The notes beneath the pieces were generated by a model. That model saw only the letters and a program-made list of their open reading frames with translations, had not been told where the DNA came from and searched no databases. Positions 17,389 to 25,943 of a stretch of DNA of 64,000 nt are shown here, piece by piece. The DNA lies in assembly GCF_003814875.1 (NCBI RefSeq), contig NZ_RKQF01000001.1, forward strand, positions 6,944,001-7,008,000. Direction: 5' to 3'. The DNA comes from Streptomyces sp. Ag109_O5-1. Lineage in GTDB: Bacteria; Actinomycetota; Actinomycetes; Streptomycetales; Streptomycetaceae. Every line of letters begins with the position of its first letter. Positions within the stretch are counted from its first letter, which is position 1. A program made the translations under genes and the position numbers.

Positions 17389-17745
17389 TCAGCGTCTCCA
17401 GCGACGTTGCTCAGCTGTTCGGCGCCGGATCACGTACAGGTCGGTGATGGCAACGACGGTGGACGCTGCGCAGAGCGCGGCCAGCGCGATGAACACCAGC
17501 CGATCGGGGTGGGAGGTCGGGCCTGCTTTCCAGGCCAGCAGCGCGAAACCAGCGGCACCCAGCACGAACAGGGCTCCGAAGATGCGGGAGAGGAGGCGCC
17601 GGGCGGGCAGGTCGCTCTGTGCCCAGCGTGGCTCGTTGCCCGTGTGGCGCCAGCGGCGCGCAGCGGCCCGTGCCCGCCGGTCGGCCGCTCGTGCGTGCCA
17701 GCGCTGTGTCGCATGATGGCGGTGATGGTGTGGATAGGCCATCAC
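17389..17745 (-). CDS. small His-rich membrane protein (DUF6343-like)
   Basis: The product has 118 residues. The N-terminus has a His cluster (HHHRHH) and an Arg/Ala-rich segment. A TGNEPRWAQSDLPAR motif precedes two transmembrane helices (about 52-70 and 80-100), and the end is basic. The GNEP motif followed by a helical pair recalls Streptomyces DUF6343 proteins; this recollection is not certain. The start GTGATG has an AAGGGATGA leader. It lies just downstream of the decayed sensor-kinase gene on the same strand. Confidence 0.55.
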   Translation of the reverse strand: MMAYPHHHRHHATQRWHARAADRRARAAARRWRHTGNEPRWAQSDLPARRLLSRIFGALFVLGAAGFALLAWKAGPTSHPDRLVFIALAALCAASTVVAITDLYVIRRRTAEQRRWRR

Positions 17746-17746
17746 T

Positions 17747-18533
17747 TCATCCCTTCCCCGAGGCGCCAGGTGGTCGGCCGCCTGCCTCTTGCTCGACTGG
17801 TGGCCGGGTCACCTGTGGGCTGCGCCCTGGTTGTGCCTGGTTGTGGTGTTGCAGGTCAAAGACGGTGGCACGGATGTCCTTGATGACGGTGTCGAGGTGG
17901 CTGACGGCCTCCAGTGCCTGTTGCTGGTCGCCGGGTGCGGTGCCGGCCACCTTGTTGAGGGCGAGGCTGACGGTGAAGATCTCCTCGATTCGATGACCCG
18001 GTCGCGCAGACCTTGAGCGATGCGTTCGTGGTCCTCGACGCGGGCGAGGAGTTCGGCATTGGCGCGCTGCACGGCCAGGTGCCGGCCATGATCGGATGGA
18101 CGGTGAGGTCATCGATCCGCAGCGGCTGCCGGCCGTTGGCGAGCTGCCGCAGTACGCCTTCGTTCTCGGGCCCGCAGCGCTTGATGCCCTCGGAGGTTGC
18201 AGGACCGGTGCCCATCTGGAGGAACTCGGCCAGATCACCGGTCGCATGGAAGACGGCGAGGCCGCCGTACCGGGCGTGCTGCAGGGCGCAGGCTGTGGTC
18301 AACAGGTGGTCCAGCCCGCCGGGCGAGGTGACGTCGGCGGTGATGGCGAGGACAGCACGCAGCAGATCCCGTAGCCGACCCTGAGTGCGCAGTACCTCGC
18401 CGGCGCGGTCGAGCAGGTCCTGTACGGCGCGGTCCAGCTCCAGCCGCGCGGGATCGGGGAAGCGCAGCATCTGGGGAATGTCATCGGCCGGGCCGGAGTC
18501 TGACACGCCCGGACCAGTCGGGAACGGTCCCAT
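17747..18533 (-). pseudogene. DevS-like GAF sensor kinase, multiply frameshifted
   Basis: Three minus-strand frames line up into one decayed sensor. A GAF domain runs from 18533 to about 18110 (LLRAVLAITADVTSPGGLDH, then ARYGGLAVF). A coiled linker, ANAELLARVEDHERIAQGLRD, is in a second frame (about 18072-17990). The dimerisation helix, IFTVSLALNKVAG...AVSHLDTVIKDIRATVFDLQ, is in a third frame and runs to 17747. The HATPase domain is missing. The position of the phospho-acceptor His again reads Arg (GLRD rather than DLHD). At least two frameshifts plus 3' truncation make it non-functional. It is related to the intact sensor gene at 10127 in the same slot. Confidence 0.7.
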
Positions 18534-18800
18534 CGGGTCCTCGGAGAGATCGGCAAACTCTTCACTATATAGGCGTCAAGTCATGATTACCCATTTTCTG
18601 TCTCTCCGATGCTCGGCGTCACTCCTGTCGCGACGACGCCGGGCCGAGGTGGCCGGCCACCGCCGAGTGGGCCGCCGGTCAGGGGAAACGTACGGCCGGT
18701 GACCTCGGCCAAGGCGATGTGCACCAGCACCTCCCCGGAGACCGGCGCCCATGCCGACCGGGACCGGGGCAGGCGTTCACAGTGGTACGAGTCGGAGACG

Positions 18801-18911
18801 ACGAAGGAGTTCCACGCCCGGCTCCGGGCGAAGGTCCGCGAGGAGCTGGGGCGGGACGCCGAGCCGACGGCCGGGGTGATCGACTCGCAGTCCGTCAAGG
18901 CGGATGCAGCC
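18801..18911 (+). mobile_element. IS5-family transposase fragment
   Basis: About 35 residues, LRAKVREELGRDAEPTAGVI then DSQSVK, match the first catalytic-Asp region (GVIDSQSVK) of IS5-family DDE transposases. The rest of the transposase and the terminal inverted repeats are absent, so it is a relic of an insertion. Confidence 0.65.
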
Positions 18912-19038
18912 GCGGACGAGCGCTTCCTCGCAATCGCCGGGCACAGCCTGCGCGTCGTTGAAATCGCGTGCATTCCCCATGACCGCCTGGGTGAGCACGC
19001 TGCGAAGGCCCCGACCCGTGAACTGCCCGTGTGGCTCG

Positions 19039-19212
19039 CGCGCCCTGGGCATCCTGAACCCGGAACTGCGACTGCTGAGGCACCAGTTGGGCCGGGATCT
19101 CGACGCCACAAGCGCCAAGGCGGAGCAGCTCCTCGGGTGGCGGGCACGTCCCATCGAGGACACCATCGCGGAAACCGCCGAGAGCCTCCTCGCCCACGGC
19201 ATCGGGGGATGA
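19039..19212 (+). pseudogene. NAD-dependent epimerase/dehydratase C-terminal fragment
   Basis: The last 55 residues (LGILNPELRLLRHQLGRDLD, SAKAEQLLGWRARPIEDTIA, then ETAESLL) match the C-terminal end of extended-SDR enzymes, where S-x-K-A-x-x-x-L-G-W-x-P-R is diagnostic. No Rossmann domain precedes it; the frame joins the IS5 fragment region instead. It is non-functional debris. Confidence 0.6.
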
Positions 19213-19288
19213 CCATCTGCTGACCGACCGATGCGCCGGCCTTGCGCGCGGATCGGGTGGGGCCTGGCGAGGCCCGTGCACCACAGCG

Positions 19289-19330
19289 TGCCCCCGGCAG
19301 GATTCGAACCTGCGACACCCGCTTCAGGAG
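19289..19330 (-). repeat. tRNA-Arg 3'-end copy 3 (att-like)
   Basis: This 42-bp copy is identical to copy 2, including the C variant near the anticodon loop. Its last ten bases (GCTTCAGGAG) are immediately duplicated in tandem to 19340. No integrase gene flanks it. Confidence 0.85.
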
Positions 19331-19502
19331 GCTTCAGGAGTGGGATCGAATCCTTGCCGGGTGGTACCCGGCGCTGCCGCGCGGTGCTGTTTTCCCTGGT
19401 CGGAACGGCACGGCGAGCCACTTGATCCGGCTCATGCTGCCCTGTGTCGGGCCGTCCGCTCACGCATCGCTCACGCGCTGCCGACTGCTGAACAGGGCGT
19501 GG

Positions 19503-20069
19503 TCAGAGTTGGCCGAGGTCGATCTCCACCGGGAAGGGGGCCGCTACCTTGAGGACGCCGGTGAACACGTCTCCCTCCCGGTAGGTCTTCGTCGCGGGGT
19601 CGAGAACGTAGGTGTACACGAGAGGAACGCCTGTCGCGGCTTGCTCAATCCGCCAGTAGAAGCCGATGCCTGCTTTGGCGTACTGGTCGACCTTCACGAT
19701 CCGGTCGGTGGTCTCCGAGCCTGGCGACACCACCTCCGCGACCAGCAGCACGTGCTCAGGGCGGGTGGGGGTGATGTCGATCGTGTCTGCGCGGTACACG
19801 ACGACGTCCGGGCGGCGATTGGTGAGCGGGACGTCCTGAAGCCGGACGTCGAAGTCCGTGTCGGCGTTCCACTCCGGGCCCGCGGCGGCATCCAGGGCGT
19901 TCGCCAGAATCCGCGCCAGCCGGTTGTGCCGCTTGGACGCGCTCGGACTCACGACGACCATCCCGTCCACGATCTCGATGCCGGCGCACTGTTCCTCGGA
20001 CCAGGACTCGTACTCCTCCGCCGTGATCTGCTCATGCATCCACGCCGGGGCCACCATCTCGGCCGTCAT
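19503..20069 (-). CDS. Uma2 family (DUF820) putative nuclease
   Basis: This 188-residue Uma2-type protein belongs to a PD-(D/E)XK-like fold. The sequence shows EEYESWSEEQCAGIEIVDGM, the RRPDVVVYRAD strand, and VLLVAEVVSPGSETTDR with the conserved E-V-x-S-P motif. KVDQYAKAGIGFYWRI carries the terminal K-x-x-x-Y pattern. The ATG at 20069 has an ideal GGAGGTG ribosome site; an upstream in-frame start would add only six residues. Such proteins are very abundant in streptomycetes and their biological role is unclear. It is the first gene of the small slot 3, opposite in orientation to the toxin-antitoxin pair. Confidence 0.85.
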   Translation of the reverse strand: MTAEMVAPAWMHEQITAEEYESWSEEQCAGIEIVDGMVVVSPSASKRHNRLARILANALDAAAGPEWNADTDFDVRLQDVPLTNRRPDVVVYRADTIDITPTRPEHVLLVAEVVSPGSETTDRIVKVDQYAKAGIGFYWRIEQAATGVPLVYTYVLDPATKTYREGDVFTGVLKVAAPFPVEIDLGQL

Positions 20070-20535
20070 GAAGCACCTCCCGGACACTGTGCTGCGGGCC
20101 CGATCCCGCTGGACTCAGCGTACTGTCCGCCATCCGTCCGGCACGCTGATCTCGCTCACGTCACTCCCCGGCAGCGAACTCACGACAAGTGAGGGCCAGG
20201 CCGGCCTGCGGAAGCGGTCGGCAGCTGTGCCTTCGGCGAGGGACGTACGAGGCGTTCAACTCGCCGCTCCGGGACCCCGCTGATCGCCGGGGCATGGAGT
20301 TCACCCCGTGCGGGCCATGCTGGCGGAGGCGCCCGGCAACGTCGTCGTGCTGTATCGGGTGGGTGGCGAGGCCCCCCTCCGCGAGGCGCCGTGGAGGTAG
20401 TTCCTCCGGTCCAGGTGCACCCCCGGTTGACCACCGTGCGCCGTCCCTGGTGACCCTTGCGGTTGTCTGCGCAAGACCCCTCGGTCACAGTTATTTCAGA
20501 TGGAGTTCTTGTCTGGACAGCGATTGGAGGCGGCT
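20070..20535. other. intergenic region between Uma2 and antitoxin genes
   Basis: This divergent intergenic region holds the start signals of both flanking genes. Short frames are present but have no credible starts or motifs. I see no gene in it. Confidence 0.4.
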
Positions 20536-20985
20536 ATGGCTCGTACGAGCGTTCTTGCCCGTGCTGAGAAGGTCGAACCGAATCCCTCGCATCAGTGTGC
20601 GCTCGCCGCGACTGCCCGATTGGTGCCAGAGCAGGTTCAGGTTCTGGTGCGTACCTCGGACGGCGGCGAACTGGCGCTGCCACGGGAACTGGTCCGCATT
20701 CTCCTTGCCTCCGCCGGCGAGCTGGCCCGCGGACATGCAGTCACGGTCCTGGCCTCCGAGGTTCAGCTGTCGCCTGCTGAGACTGCTGAGCTTCTGGGCC
20801 TGTCTCGACCCTTCGTCACCCGCCTGCTTGACGCCGGCGACATCCCGTCGATGAACCTGCCCGGAAGTAGTCACCGTGTGGTGCGCCTTGCCGATGTGCT
20901 GGCGTTCCAGCAGCGGCGTGAGCGCCGCAGGGAGGGGCGGCGGCAGATCGCCGACGTGTTGGACGACGCCGACTCGGCCAGTTGA
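20536..20985 (+). CDS. HTH (excisionase-type) antitoxin
   Basis: The 149-residue protein has a C-terminal MerR/excisionase-like DNA-binding domain (about 83-130): LSPAETAELLGLSRPFVTRL, LLDAGDIPS, then SHRVVRLADVLAFQQRR. The N-terminal half probably binds the toxin. This HTH-plus-PIN arrangement is a known actinobacterial toxin-antitoxin layout. The ATG is fixed by a GGAGG site five bases upstream. The toxin reading frame begins 39 bp downstream of the stop. The gene looks intact while its partner does not, which leaves an orphan antitoxin and probable autorepressor. Confidence 0.82.
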   Translation: MARTSVLARAEKVEPNPSHQCALAATARLVPEQVQVLVRTSDGGELALPRELVRILLASAGELARGHAVTVLASEVQLSPAETAELLGLSRPFVTRLLDAGDIPSMNLPGSSHRVVRLADVLAFQQRRERRREGRRQIADVLDDADSAS

Positions 20986-21024
20986 TTCGGATCTCACCGC
21001 CAGCGGTGAAGCAGAGGGGGAAGC

Positions 21025-21591
21025 GTGGCGCCGTGGGTCTTCGTGGACACCAATGTCTAGTTTTCGTTCTCGGTGATGGACGTGATGCTGGCTCCCACGG
21101 AGGACTCCGTCCACGAGATCGTGTGGTCCGAGCGACTCCTCGCGGAGTGGGAGCGGGTCATCGTCCGGGAGGGTAGGCGTTCAGCGGAGTCGGCTGCCGC
21201 GGTTGGCCGCGCCGTTCGACGCTTCTTCGCTGACTGTGAGATCACGGCGGCGTCCTATGGGCATCTTGTAGATGAGATGCCGGGCGATGACCCCGACGAC
21301 CGGCACCATGCGGCGGCAGCGGTGGCTGCCGGTGCCGCCGCGCTGGTCACCTGGAACCTTGCCGACTTCCCTGCGGGTGACTTGGCTGAGCGCGGAGTGC
21401 GGGTGAACGACCCGGATTCGTACGTGTGCGGGCTGTATGGCGATGTGCCGGATGAGGTGGCGGACACGGTGGTCAGGCTTGCCGGAGAGAAGCGCAACCC
21501 GCCCGTCGCGATCGCTGATGCCATCGCCCGACTCGCGAAGGCCGGCCTGCCAGGCTTCGCCGGCCTCCTGGCGCGGCATCTCGGGCACTGA
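21025..21591 (+). pseudogene. PIN-domain toxin with an early nonsense codon
   Basis: Read from the GTG at 21025, after a GAGGGGG ribosome site, the product opens PWVFVDTNV with the first catalytic Asp of PIN ribonucleases. Codon 12 is TAG (21058..21060), where relatives have Leu or similar. The frame then continues uninterrupted to 21591 with the remaining PIN core: WSERLLAEWERVIV, PGDDPDDRHHAAAAVAAGAA and TWNLADFP, giving the other acidic residues. Restarting at 21073 or 21076 would give a protein without the first active-site Asp. The toxin is therefore inactive unless the stop is suppressed. Confidence 0.85.
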
Positions 21592-21734
21592 GCCCAGCTG
21601 CTGCGATGGCGGCTCGCGAGCGGACGACGGGAATCGAATGCTCACGCAAACGGCCCCGGACGGGGAGTCCGAGGCCGAATAGAACGCCTCCCTGCGAGAG
21701 AAACCCCAGGTCAGCCGTGTAATGCGCTGCGCCG

Positions 21735-21776
21735 TGCCCCCGGCAGGATTCGAACCTGCGACACCCGCTTTAGGAG
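21735..21776 (-). repeat. tRNA-Arg 3'-end copy 4 (att-like)
   Basis: This 42-bp copy is fully identical to the intact tRNA-Arg 3' part (45186..45227), including the T near the anticodon loop that copies 1-3 lack. The following about 120 bp resemble the flank of copy 2. Confidence 0.88.
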
Positions 21777-22019
21777 TTTTCTCTGGGCGGGGCCGTGACC
21801 TGCGGGAACGTCGGCTACAGGGTGCTTGGCCTGCGAAAACACCCCTCGACGGTTCTCGCATTTTCACGGGATTTCCCGGCCTGATGTGTGCTGAATCCGT
21901 TCTGGATGCGCGGACTCTCCATAGAGACAGCCACCGGCATGCGGGGCGAACTGCTTGGAATCCACGCTGCGCACGATGCGGCTTTGTCCGGCGCTCCTCA
22001 GGAGCAGGCAGTCTGAAGC

Positions 22020-23048
22020 GTGCCAGGAGTGAAGTGCGATCATGTCGCGGTGACGGCAGGATCTGCAGCGCGGTTCGTGGCGGCCCCGGTGCTAACCCTG
22101 GGGCTGCTGCTCACCGGCTGTGTCTCCGGGCAGCCGCAGTCTGCAAAGCCGGTGGAAGACGCGGTGCGGCGGATCACGGCACCGCAGGGCCGGTACTTCG
22201 GGGTGAGCACCCGGCAAGCCCCCTGGTCCCGGGCGGAGACGGCCGCGGTGGCCCGGAAGGCGGGGAGCGCGCCGAACCTGCTGGAGTACTTCGTCAAGTG
22301 GACGGAGGGTTTCCGTCCGGCTGCGGTAAGGGCGTCGTACGCGCAGGGGGCGGTGCCGCTGCTGACCTGGGAGCCGTGGTCCGGCTCCAGCGCGGGGACA
22401 CGGCAGCCGCGGTACGCGCTGGCGCAGATCGCCGGGGGCGGCTTCGACGCCTACGTGACGCGCTTCGCGAAGGCGGTACGCGCGCAGGGGCGACCGGTCG
22501 TGATCCGCTTCGCGCATGAGATGAACGGCACGTGGTTCCCGTGGTCGGAGCAGCGCAACGGCAACCACAGGGGCGACTACGTGAAAGCCTGGCGGCATGT
22601 CCACAACCTCTTCGCCCGCGTCGGAGCGGGCAACGTCGTCTGGCTGTGGAGTCCGAACGTGGTGCGGGACGCGCCCGCGGTGTCCCTGCGCGAGCTGTAC
22701 CCCGGGGACGCGTACGTCGACCTGGTGGGGATGACGGGTTATCAGGACGACGAGTCCACGGCGGATGCGGTGTTCGACGCGACACTCGCCCGGCTGCGCG
22801 GGCTGACCGGCCGCCCGGTGGTGATCGCGGAGACCGGGGCCCGGCCGGGCCGGAAGAAGGCAGCCTGGATAGCCGCCTTCTTTCGTTGGTTCGCCGCGCA
22901 TCGGGAGGTGATCGGCTTCGTGTGGTTCGAGCGCAGCCGTGCCGACGGCGGTCACCAGGACTGGCGCTTCAGCCAGACCCCGGGGACCACCCGTGCCTTC
23001 GCCGGCGGGCTGGCCACCGTACGACTGACGAGGATCAGCCGGTCGTAG
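22020..23048 (+). CDS. GH26-type glycoside hydrolase lipoprotein
   Basis: The 342-residue exported protein has a lipobox LTGC (Cys34), predicting a lipid-anchored surface enzyme. The catalytic domain (about 60-330) looks like glycoside hydrolase family 26 (beta-mannanase-like). VIRFAHEMNGTWFPWS supplies the acid/base Glu and VVIAETGA supplies the nucleophile Glu. NVVWLWSPN and GMTGYQ are further family blocks. The GTG start is the first in frame; an internal GTG or ATG would also leave a signal peptide. The last 14 bp overlap the end of a second GH26 gene on the opposite strand. Its likely substrate is a mannan or related beta-1,4 polymer, possibly the product of the neighbouring synthase. 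Confidence 0.85.
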   Translation: MPGVKCDHVAVTAGSAARFVAAPVLTLGLLLTGCVSGQPQSAKPVEDAVRRITAPQGRYFGVSTRQAPWSRAETAAVARKAGSAPNLLEYFVKWTEGFRPAAVRASYAQGAVPLLTWEPWSGSSAGTRQPRYALAQIAGGGFDAYVTRFAKAVRAQGRPVVIRFAHEMNGTWFPWSEQRNGNHRGDYVKAWRHVHNLFARVGAGNVVWLWSPNVVRDAPAVSLRELYPGDAYVDLVGMTGYQDDESTADAVFDATLARLRGLTGRPVVIAETGARPGRKKAAWIAAFFRWFAAHREVIGFVWFERSRADGGHQDWRFSQTPGTTRAFAGGLATVRLTRISRS

Positions 23049-24228
23049 TGGTGGCGGAGGCCGTCAGTGTCCCCGGCGTCGACACGTCAGCCACCCCGGT
23101 CAGGTCGATGTCCGCGAGCCCGTGCCGGAACGCCTTGAGCGTCGCCGTGTTCTCGGTGAAGCGCCAGTCCGCGCCGCCGCCCTGTTCCCGGTCGCGTTCG
23201 AACCAGATGAAGCCGATGACGTCGTCCTGCTCGCTCTTTCCGAGCCAGTCGAAGAAGTCGCTGATCCACGCGGCCTTCGACGCGCCGGGTTGCGCGCCGG
23301 CCTCGGTGATGACGATGGGGTGGTCGGTGAGCTTGCGCAGCTTCTTCAGCGTCGGGTCGAAGACGGCGGCCGCGGTCTTCTCGTGCACGGCGTAGCCGAC
23401 CGTGCCGATCCAGTCGGTGTAGTCGTCGCCGGGATACAACTCGGCCAGGCTCACCTTGGGCACCGGGCGCAGGATGTTGGGGCTCCACAGCCAGATGACG
23501 TTGTCGGCGCCGGCCTGTTCGAAGAGGTCGTGGACGTGCCGCCAGGCCTTCACGTAGTCGCCCTTGTGGTTGCCGCTGCGCCGCTCCGACCAGGGGTACC
23601 AGGCGCCGTTCATCTCGTGGGCGAAGCGGATCACCACGGGCCACTTGTGGCCGGCGACGGCTTTCGCGAAGCGAGTGACGTACGCGTCGTACGTGCCGTC
23701 GGCGATCTTCGAGAGGGCGTACTTCGGCTGGTTGGTGCCTTCCTTGCGGCCGGCCCAGGGCTGCCAGGAGATCACCGGAAGCATGCCCTGCCGGTAGGAG
23801 GCGTCGACGGCGGTGGGGTCGAAGTCCTCGTTCCAGTTGACGAAGTACTCGGACATGGTCGGCCGCTGCCCGGCCGCCTTGGCCAGGGTGTCGGTCTTCT
23901 TGAACGACCAGGGGATCTGGGTGCTGCTGAGCCCGAAGTACTTGCCTTCGGGAGCGGTGAAGGAAGCTTTCTTCGGGACGGTGGTGCGGGTGGCGGACGC
24001 CCCGGACGTGAGCCGGTCCTTGATGCCGGGCTCGGCCGCGGGGACACCGAGGCCCTGGTACACCGGGTCGGAGCTGGAGTTGGCGAGGAGGTAGACGCCG
24101 TAGCTGAGGAGCGACAGGACGACGACGTTGACGGCCATCCACAGCCGCAGCCGGACACCGCTGCCGCGGTTCCACCAGTGCAGGCGCTTGGCGTGAGCCC
24201 GGCCGGGGGGTGCGTCTGCGCTAGACAC
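23035..24228 (-). CDS. membrane-anchored GH26-type glycoside hydrolase
   Basis: The 397-residue protein has a short basic cytosolic N-terminus, one transmembrane helix (about 28-49) and an extracytoplasmic GH26 domain. Key residues mirror the lipoprotein next door: VIRFAHEMNGAWYPWS for the acid/base Glu and IVITEAGA for the nucleophile Glu. The two are clearly paralogues. Its GTG start overlaps the stop of the GT2 synthase gene upstream by 8 bp, so synthase and hydrolase are translationally coupled. That pairing, as in cellulose and alginate systems, suggests a hydrolase that trims or releases the polymer made by the synthase. Confidence 0.86.
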   Translation of the reverse strand: MSSADAPPGRAHAKRLHWWNRGSGVRLRLWMAVNVVVLSLLSYGVYLLANSSSDPVYQGLGVPAAEPGIKDRLTSGASATRTTVPKKASFTAPEGKYFGLSSTQIPWSFKKTDTLAKAAGQRPTMSEYFVNWNEDFDPTAVDASYRQGMLPVISWQPWAGRKEGTNQPKYALSKIADGTYDAYVTRFAKAVAGHKWPVVIRFAHEMNGAWYPWSERRSGNHKGDYVKAWRHVHDLFEQAGADNVIWLWSPNILRPVPKVSLAELYPGDDYTDWIGTVGYAVHEKTAAAVFDPTLKKLRKLTDHPIVITEAGAQPGASKAAWISDFFDWLGKSEQDDVIGFIWFERDREQGGGADWRFTENTATLKAFRHGLADIDLTGVADVSTPGTLTASATTTTG

Positions 24229-25540
24229 TCATCATCACCGATCCGAAGAGCAGGGCGGCGCCCAGCAGGTAGGGGACCACGACGAGCGGGCTGCGGGTGC
24301 GTTCGCCGGCGAAGCTGTCGGCGCGGGTTCCCCAGCTAGCGTTGTGGGCCATGCGGAAGAAGCCAAGGAGGCGTACCGGGAGCAGGAGCAGCGTGTTGAT
24401 GATCATGAAGACCGGCAGGAAGAACATGTCCTTGGGCCGGTAGGCGAAGTGGCGGCCGAAGCGGATGGCCATGGAGATCAGGGACATGAGGGCGGCCAGG
24501 CCGAGGACGAACACCAGCGCGTGCCAAGGGGTCTGAGGCAGCGGCAGCTGGTTGTAGATGCCGGGCTTGTCGCGCCGCCAGGCTGCGACGGCCCAGGACG
24601 CGAAGGTGCCGAGCAGGACGAAGGGCACCAGGATATCGGCGATGTAGAACAGCCAGAGCATCTTCGCGTGGCGCAGCATCCACCAGAACATCCGCAGGGT
24701 GTTGTACTGCGAGCCGCGCGCCCAGCGGTACTGCTGCTTGGCGAGCTTGCGCAGCTCCAGCGGGGCGTCGGTGTAGACGAGCGAGGTGGACTGGTAGACG
24801 CTCTTGTACCCGGCCTTGAGGGTGTAGTTGGTCAGCGTCCGGTCGTCGCTGACCTCCAGGAAGACGCCGAGGAACTTCTCGCTGAGGAAGTCCTCCATGC
24901 AGTTCTCCAGGATGCTCCGACGGAAGGCGATGGTCCGGCCGGGCAGGCAGCCCACCGTGCCGACCACACTCATCGCGGGCATCGAGTAGTGGCAGCGGAC
25001 GCTCTCCAGCCAGTCGGCCCAGCGGGTGAGTACCGAACGCCCGGGGTCGAGGATCCGCTGCCGGGTGGTGACACCGCCGACCTCGGGATCGCGGAAGGGT
25101 TTCACCAGTTCGGCCAGGGTGTCCGTGGTCCAGATGGTGTCCGAGTCGACGAGTACGGCGATCTCGCCGGTCGCCTCCTCCAGGCCGACGCGCAGCGCGT
25201 TGCGCTTGCCGGGTATCTCGGTCCAGCGCCAGTCGACGCCCATGTCGGTGCAGATGTCCTCCAGAACCGGGTTGCGTCGGCCGTTGATGACGACGATGAC
25301 CTCGGTCGGCTGTTGCTCGGTTATTCGCTGGAGTACGGAACGGAAAAGGTCTTCCGGCTCGTCAACGACGGGAATGATGACAGAGGTCGTCGTCTGCCAG
25401 GGTCGCTTCCACGGTTTGTAGCGGCGGGCCAGCAGAATGCGGATGATCCAGAGGGACCAGACCATGGTCATGAAAACAGCGAACGGGTAGACGACCCCGT
25501 TGTTCCGCCATTCTCTCAATTCCAGCAAATACGCAAGCAT
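24221..25540 (-). CDS. hyaluronan-synthase-like family 2 glycosyltransferase
   Basis: The product has 439 residues. Two N-terminal membrane helices frame the start, then a processive GT2 domain. The sequence shows TTSVIIPVVDEPEDLF, VLVDSDTIWT (DxD), the EVSDDRTLTNYTLKAGYK acceptor region, and QQYRWARGS (QxxRW motif of processive synthases). Four to five C-terminal helices form the export channel. This layout matches hyaluronan-synthase/NodC/cellulose-synthase-type enzymes that polymerise and extrude a polysaccharide. The ATG at 25540 is chosen for its AGGGAAGG ribosome site and because the membrane helix starts there. It is coupled to the GH26 gene and divergent from a UDP-glucose dehydrogenase that could supply UDP-glucuronate. 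Confidence 0.85.
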   Translation of the reverse strand: MLAYLLELREWRNNGVVYPFAVFMTMVWSLWIIRILLARRYKPWKRPWQTTTSVIIPVVDEPEDLFRSVLQRITEQQPTEVIVVINGRRNPVLEDICTDMGVDWRWTEIPGKRNALRVGLEEATGEIAVLVDSDTIWTTDTLAELVKPFRDPEVGGVTTRQRILDPGRSVLTRWADWLESVRCHYSMPAMSVVGTVGCLPGRTIAFRRSILENCMEDFLSEKFLGVFLEVSDDRTLTNYTLKAGYKSVYQSTSLVYTDAPLELRKLAKQQYRWARGSQYNTLRMFWWMLRHAKMLWLFYIADILVPFVLLGTFASWAVAAWRRDKPGIYNQLPLPQTPWHALVFVLGLAALMSLISMAIRFGRHFAYRPKDMFFLPVFMIINTLLLLPVRLLGFFRMAHNASWGTRADSFAGERTRSPLVVVPYLLGAALLFGSVMMSV

Positions 25541-25943
25541 GACCTTCCCTGGGCCGTGGAATCGGAGATTCAGGCACGGAAGGTCGTCTGTCGGCGGGCT
25601 GTGCCGACTGCTCCGTCGGGCCTGCACGGCCCCGGTCGCCCTCCTACCCCTGCTGCTGGCGACCTCGACGCTGATTTTCGCCAACTGGCCGGAAACTAGC
25701 AGGAGTTACAGTGTGCTAAATCATGAAAAACACCTCAAATCGTCACATCAAGATCGTCTGTTATTCAACAGAGATGTGAAAGATGTGTGAGGGTTACACG
25801 TTGAAGGCGTGATGGATCACGTCCGTGTGACGTTTGCGTGACATGGGTGGGCGCGGTCGATTCGCTCTCTTCCCCGGGTTATGGTTCCGCTCTCCACAGA
25901 CCTCCAAAGGGGTCACTGAGCACCATGTGCGGAAGGCGATTCA
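25541..25943. promoter_or_regulatory. divergent promoter region of the polysaccharide locus
   Basis: The roughly 400-bp gap between the synthase and UDP-glucose dehydrogenase genes is much more AT-rich than its surroundings from about 25700 to 25800. It contains an imperfect long dyad (about 25731..25749 with 25773..25793, with CACATC/GATGTG and CCTCA/TGAGG arms). This is likely the shared promoter and operator region. No gene is seen. Confidence 0.5.
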
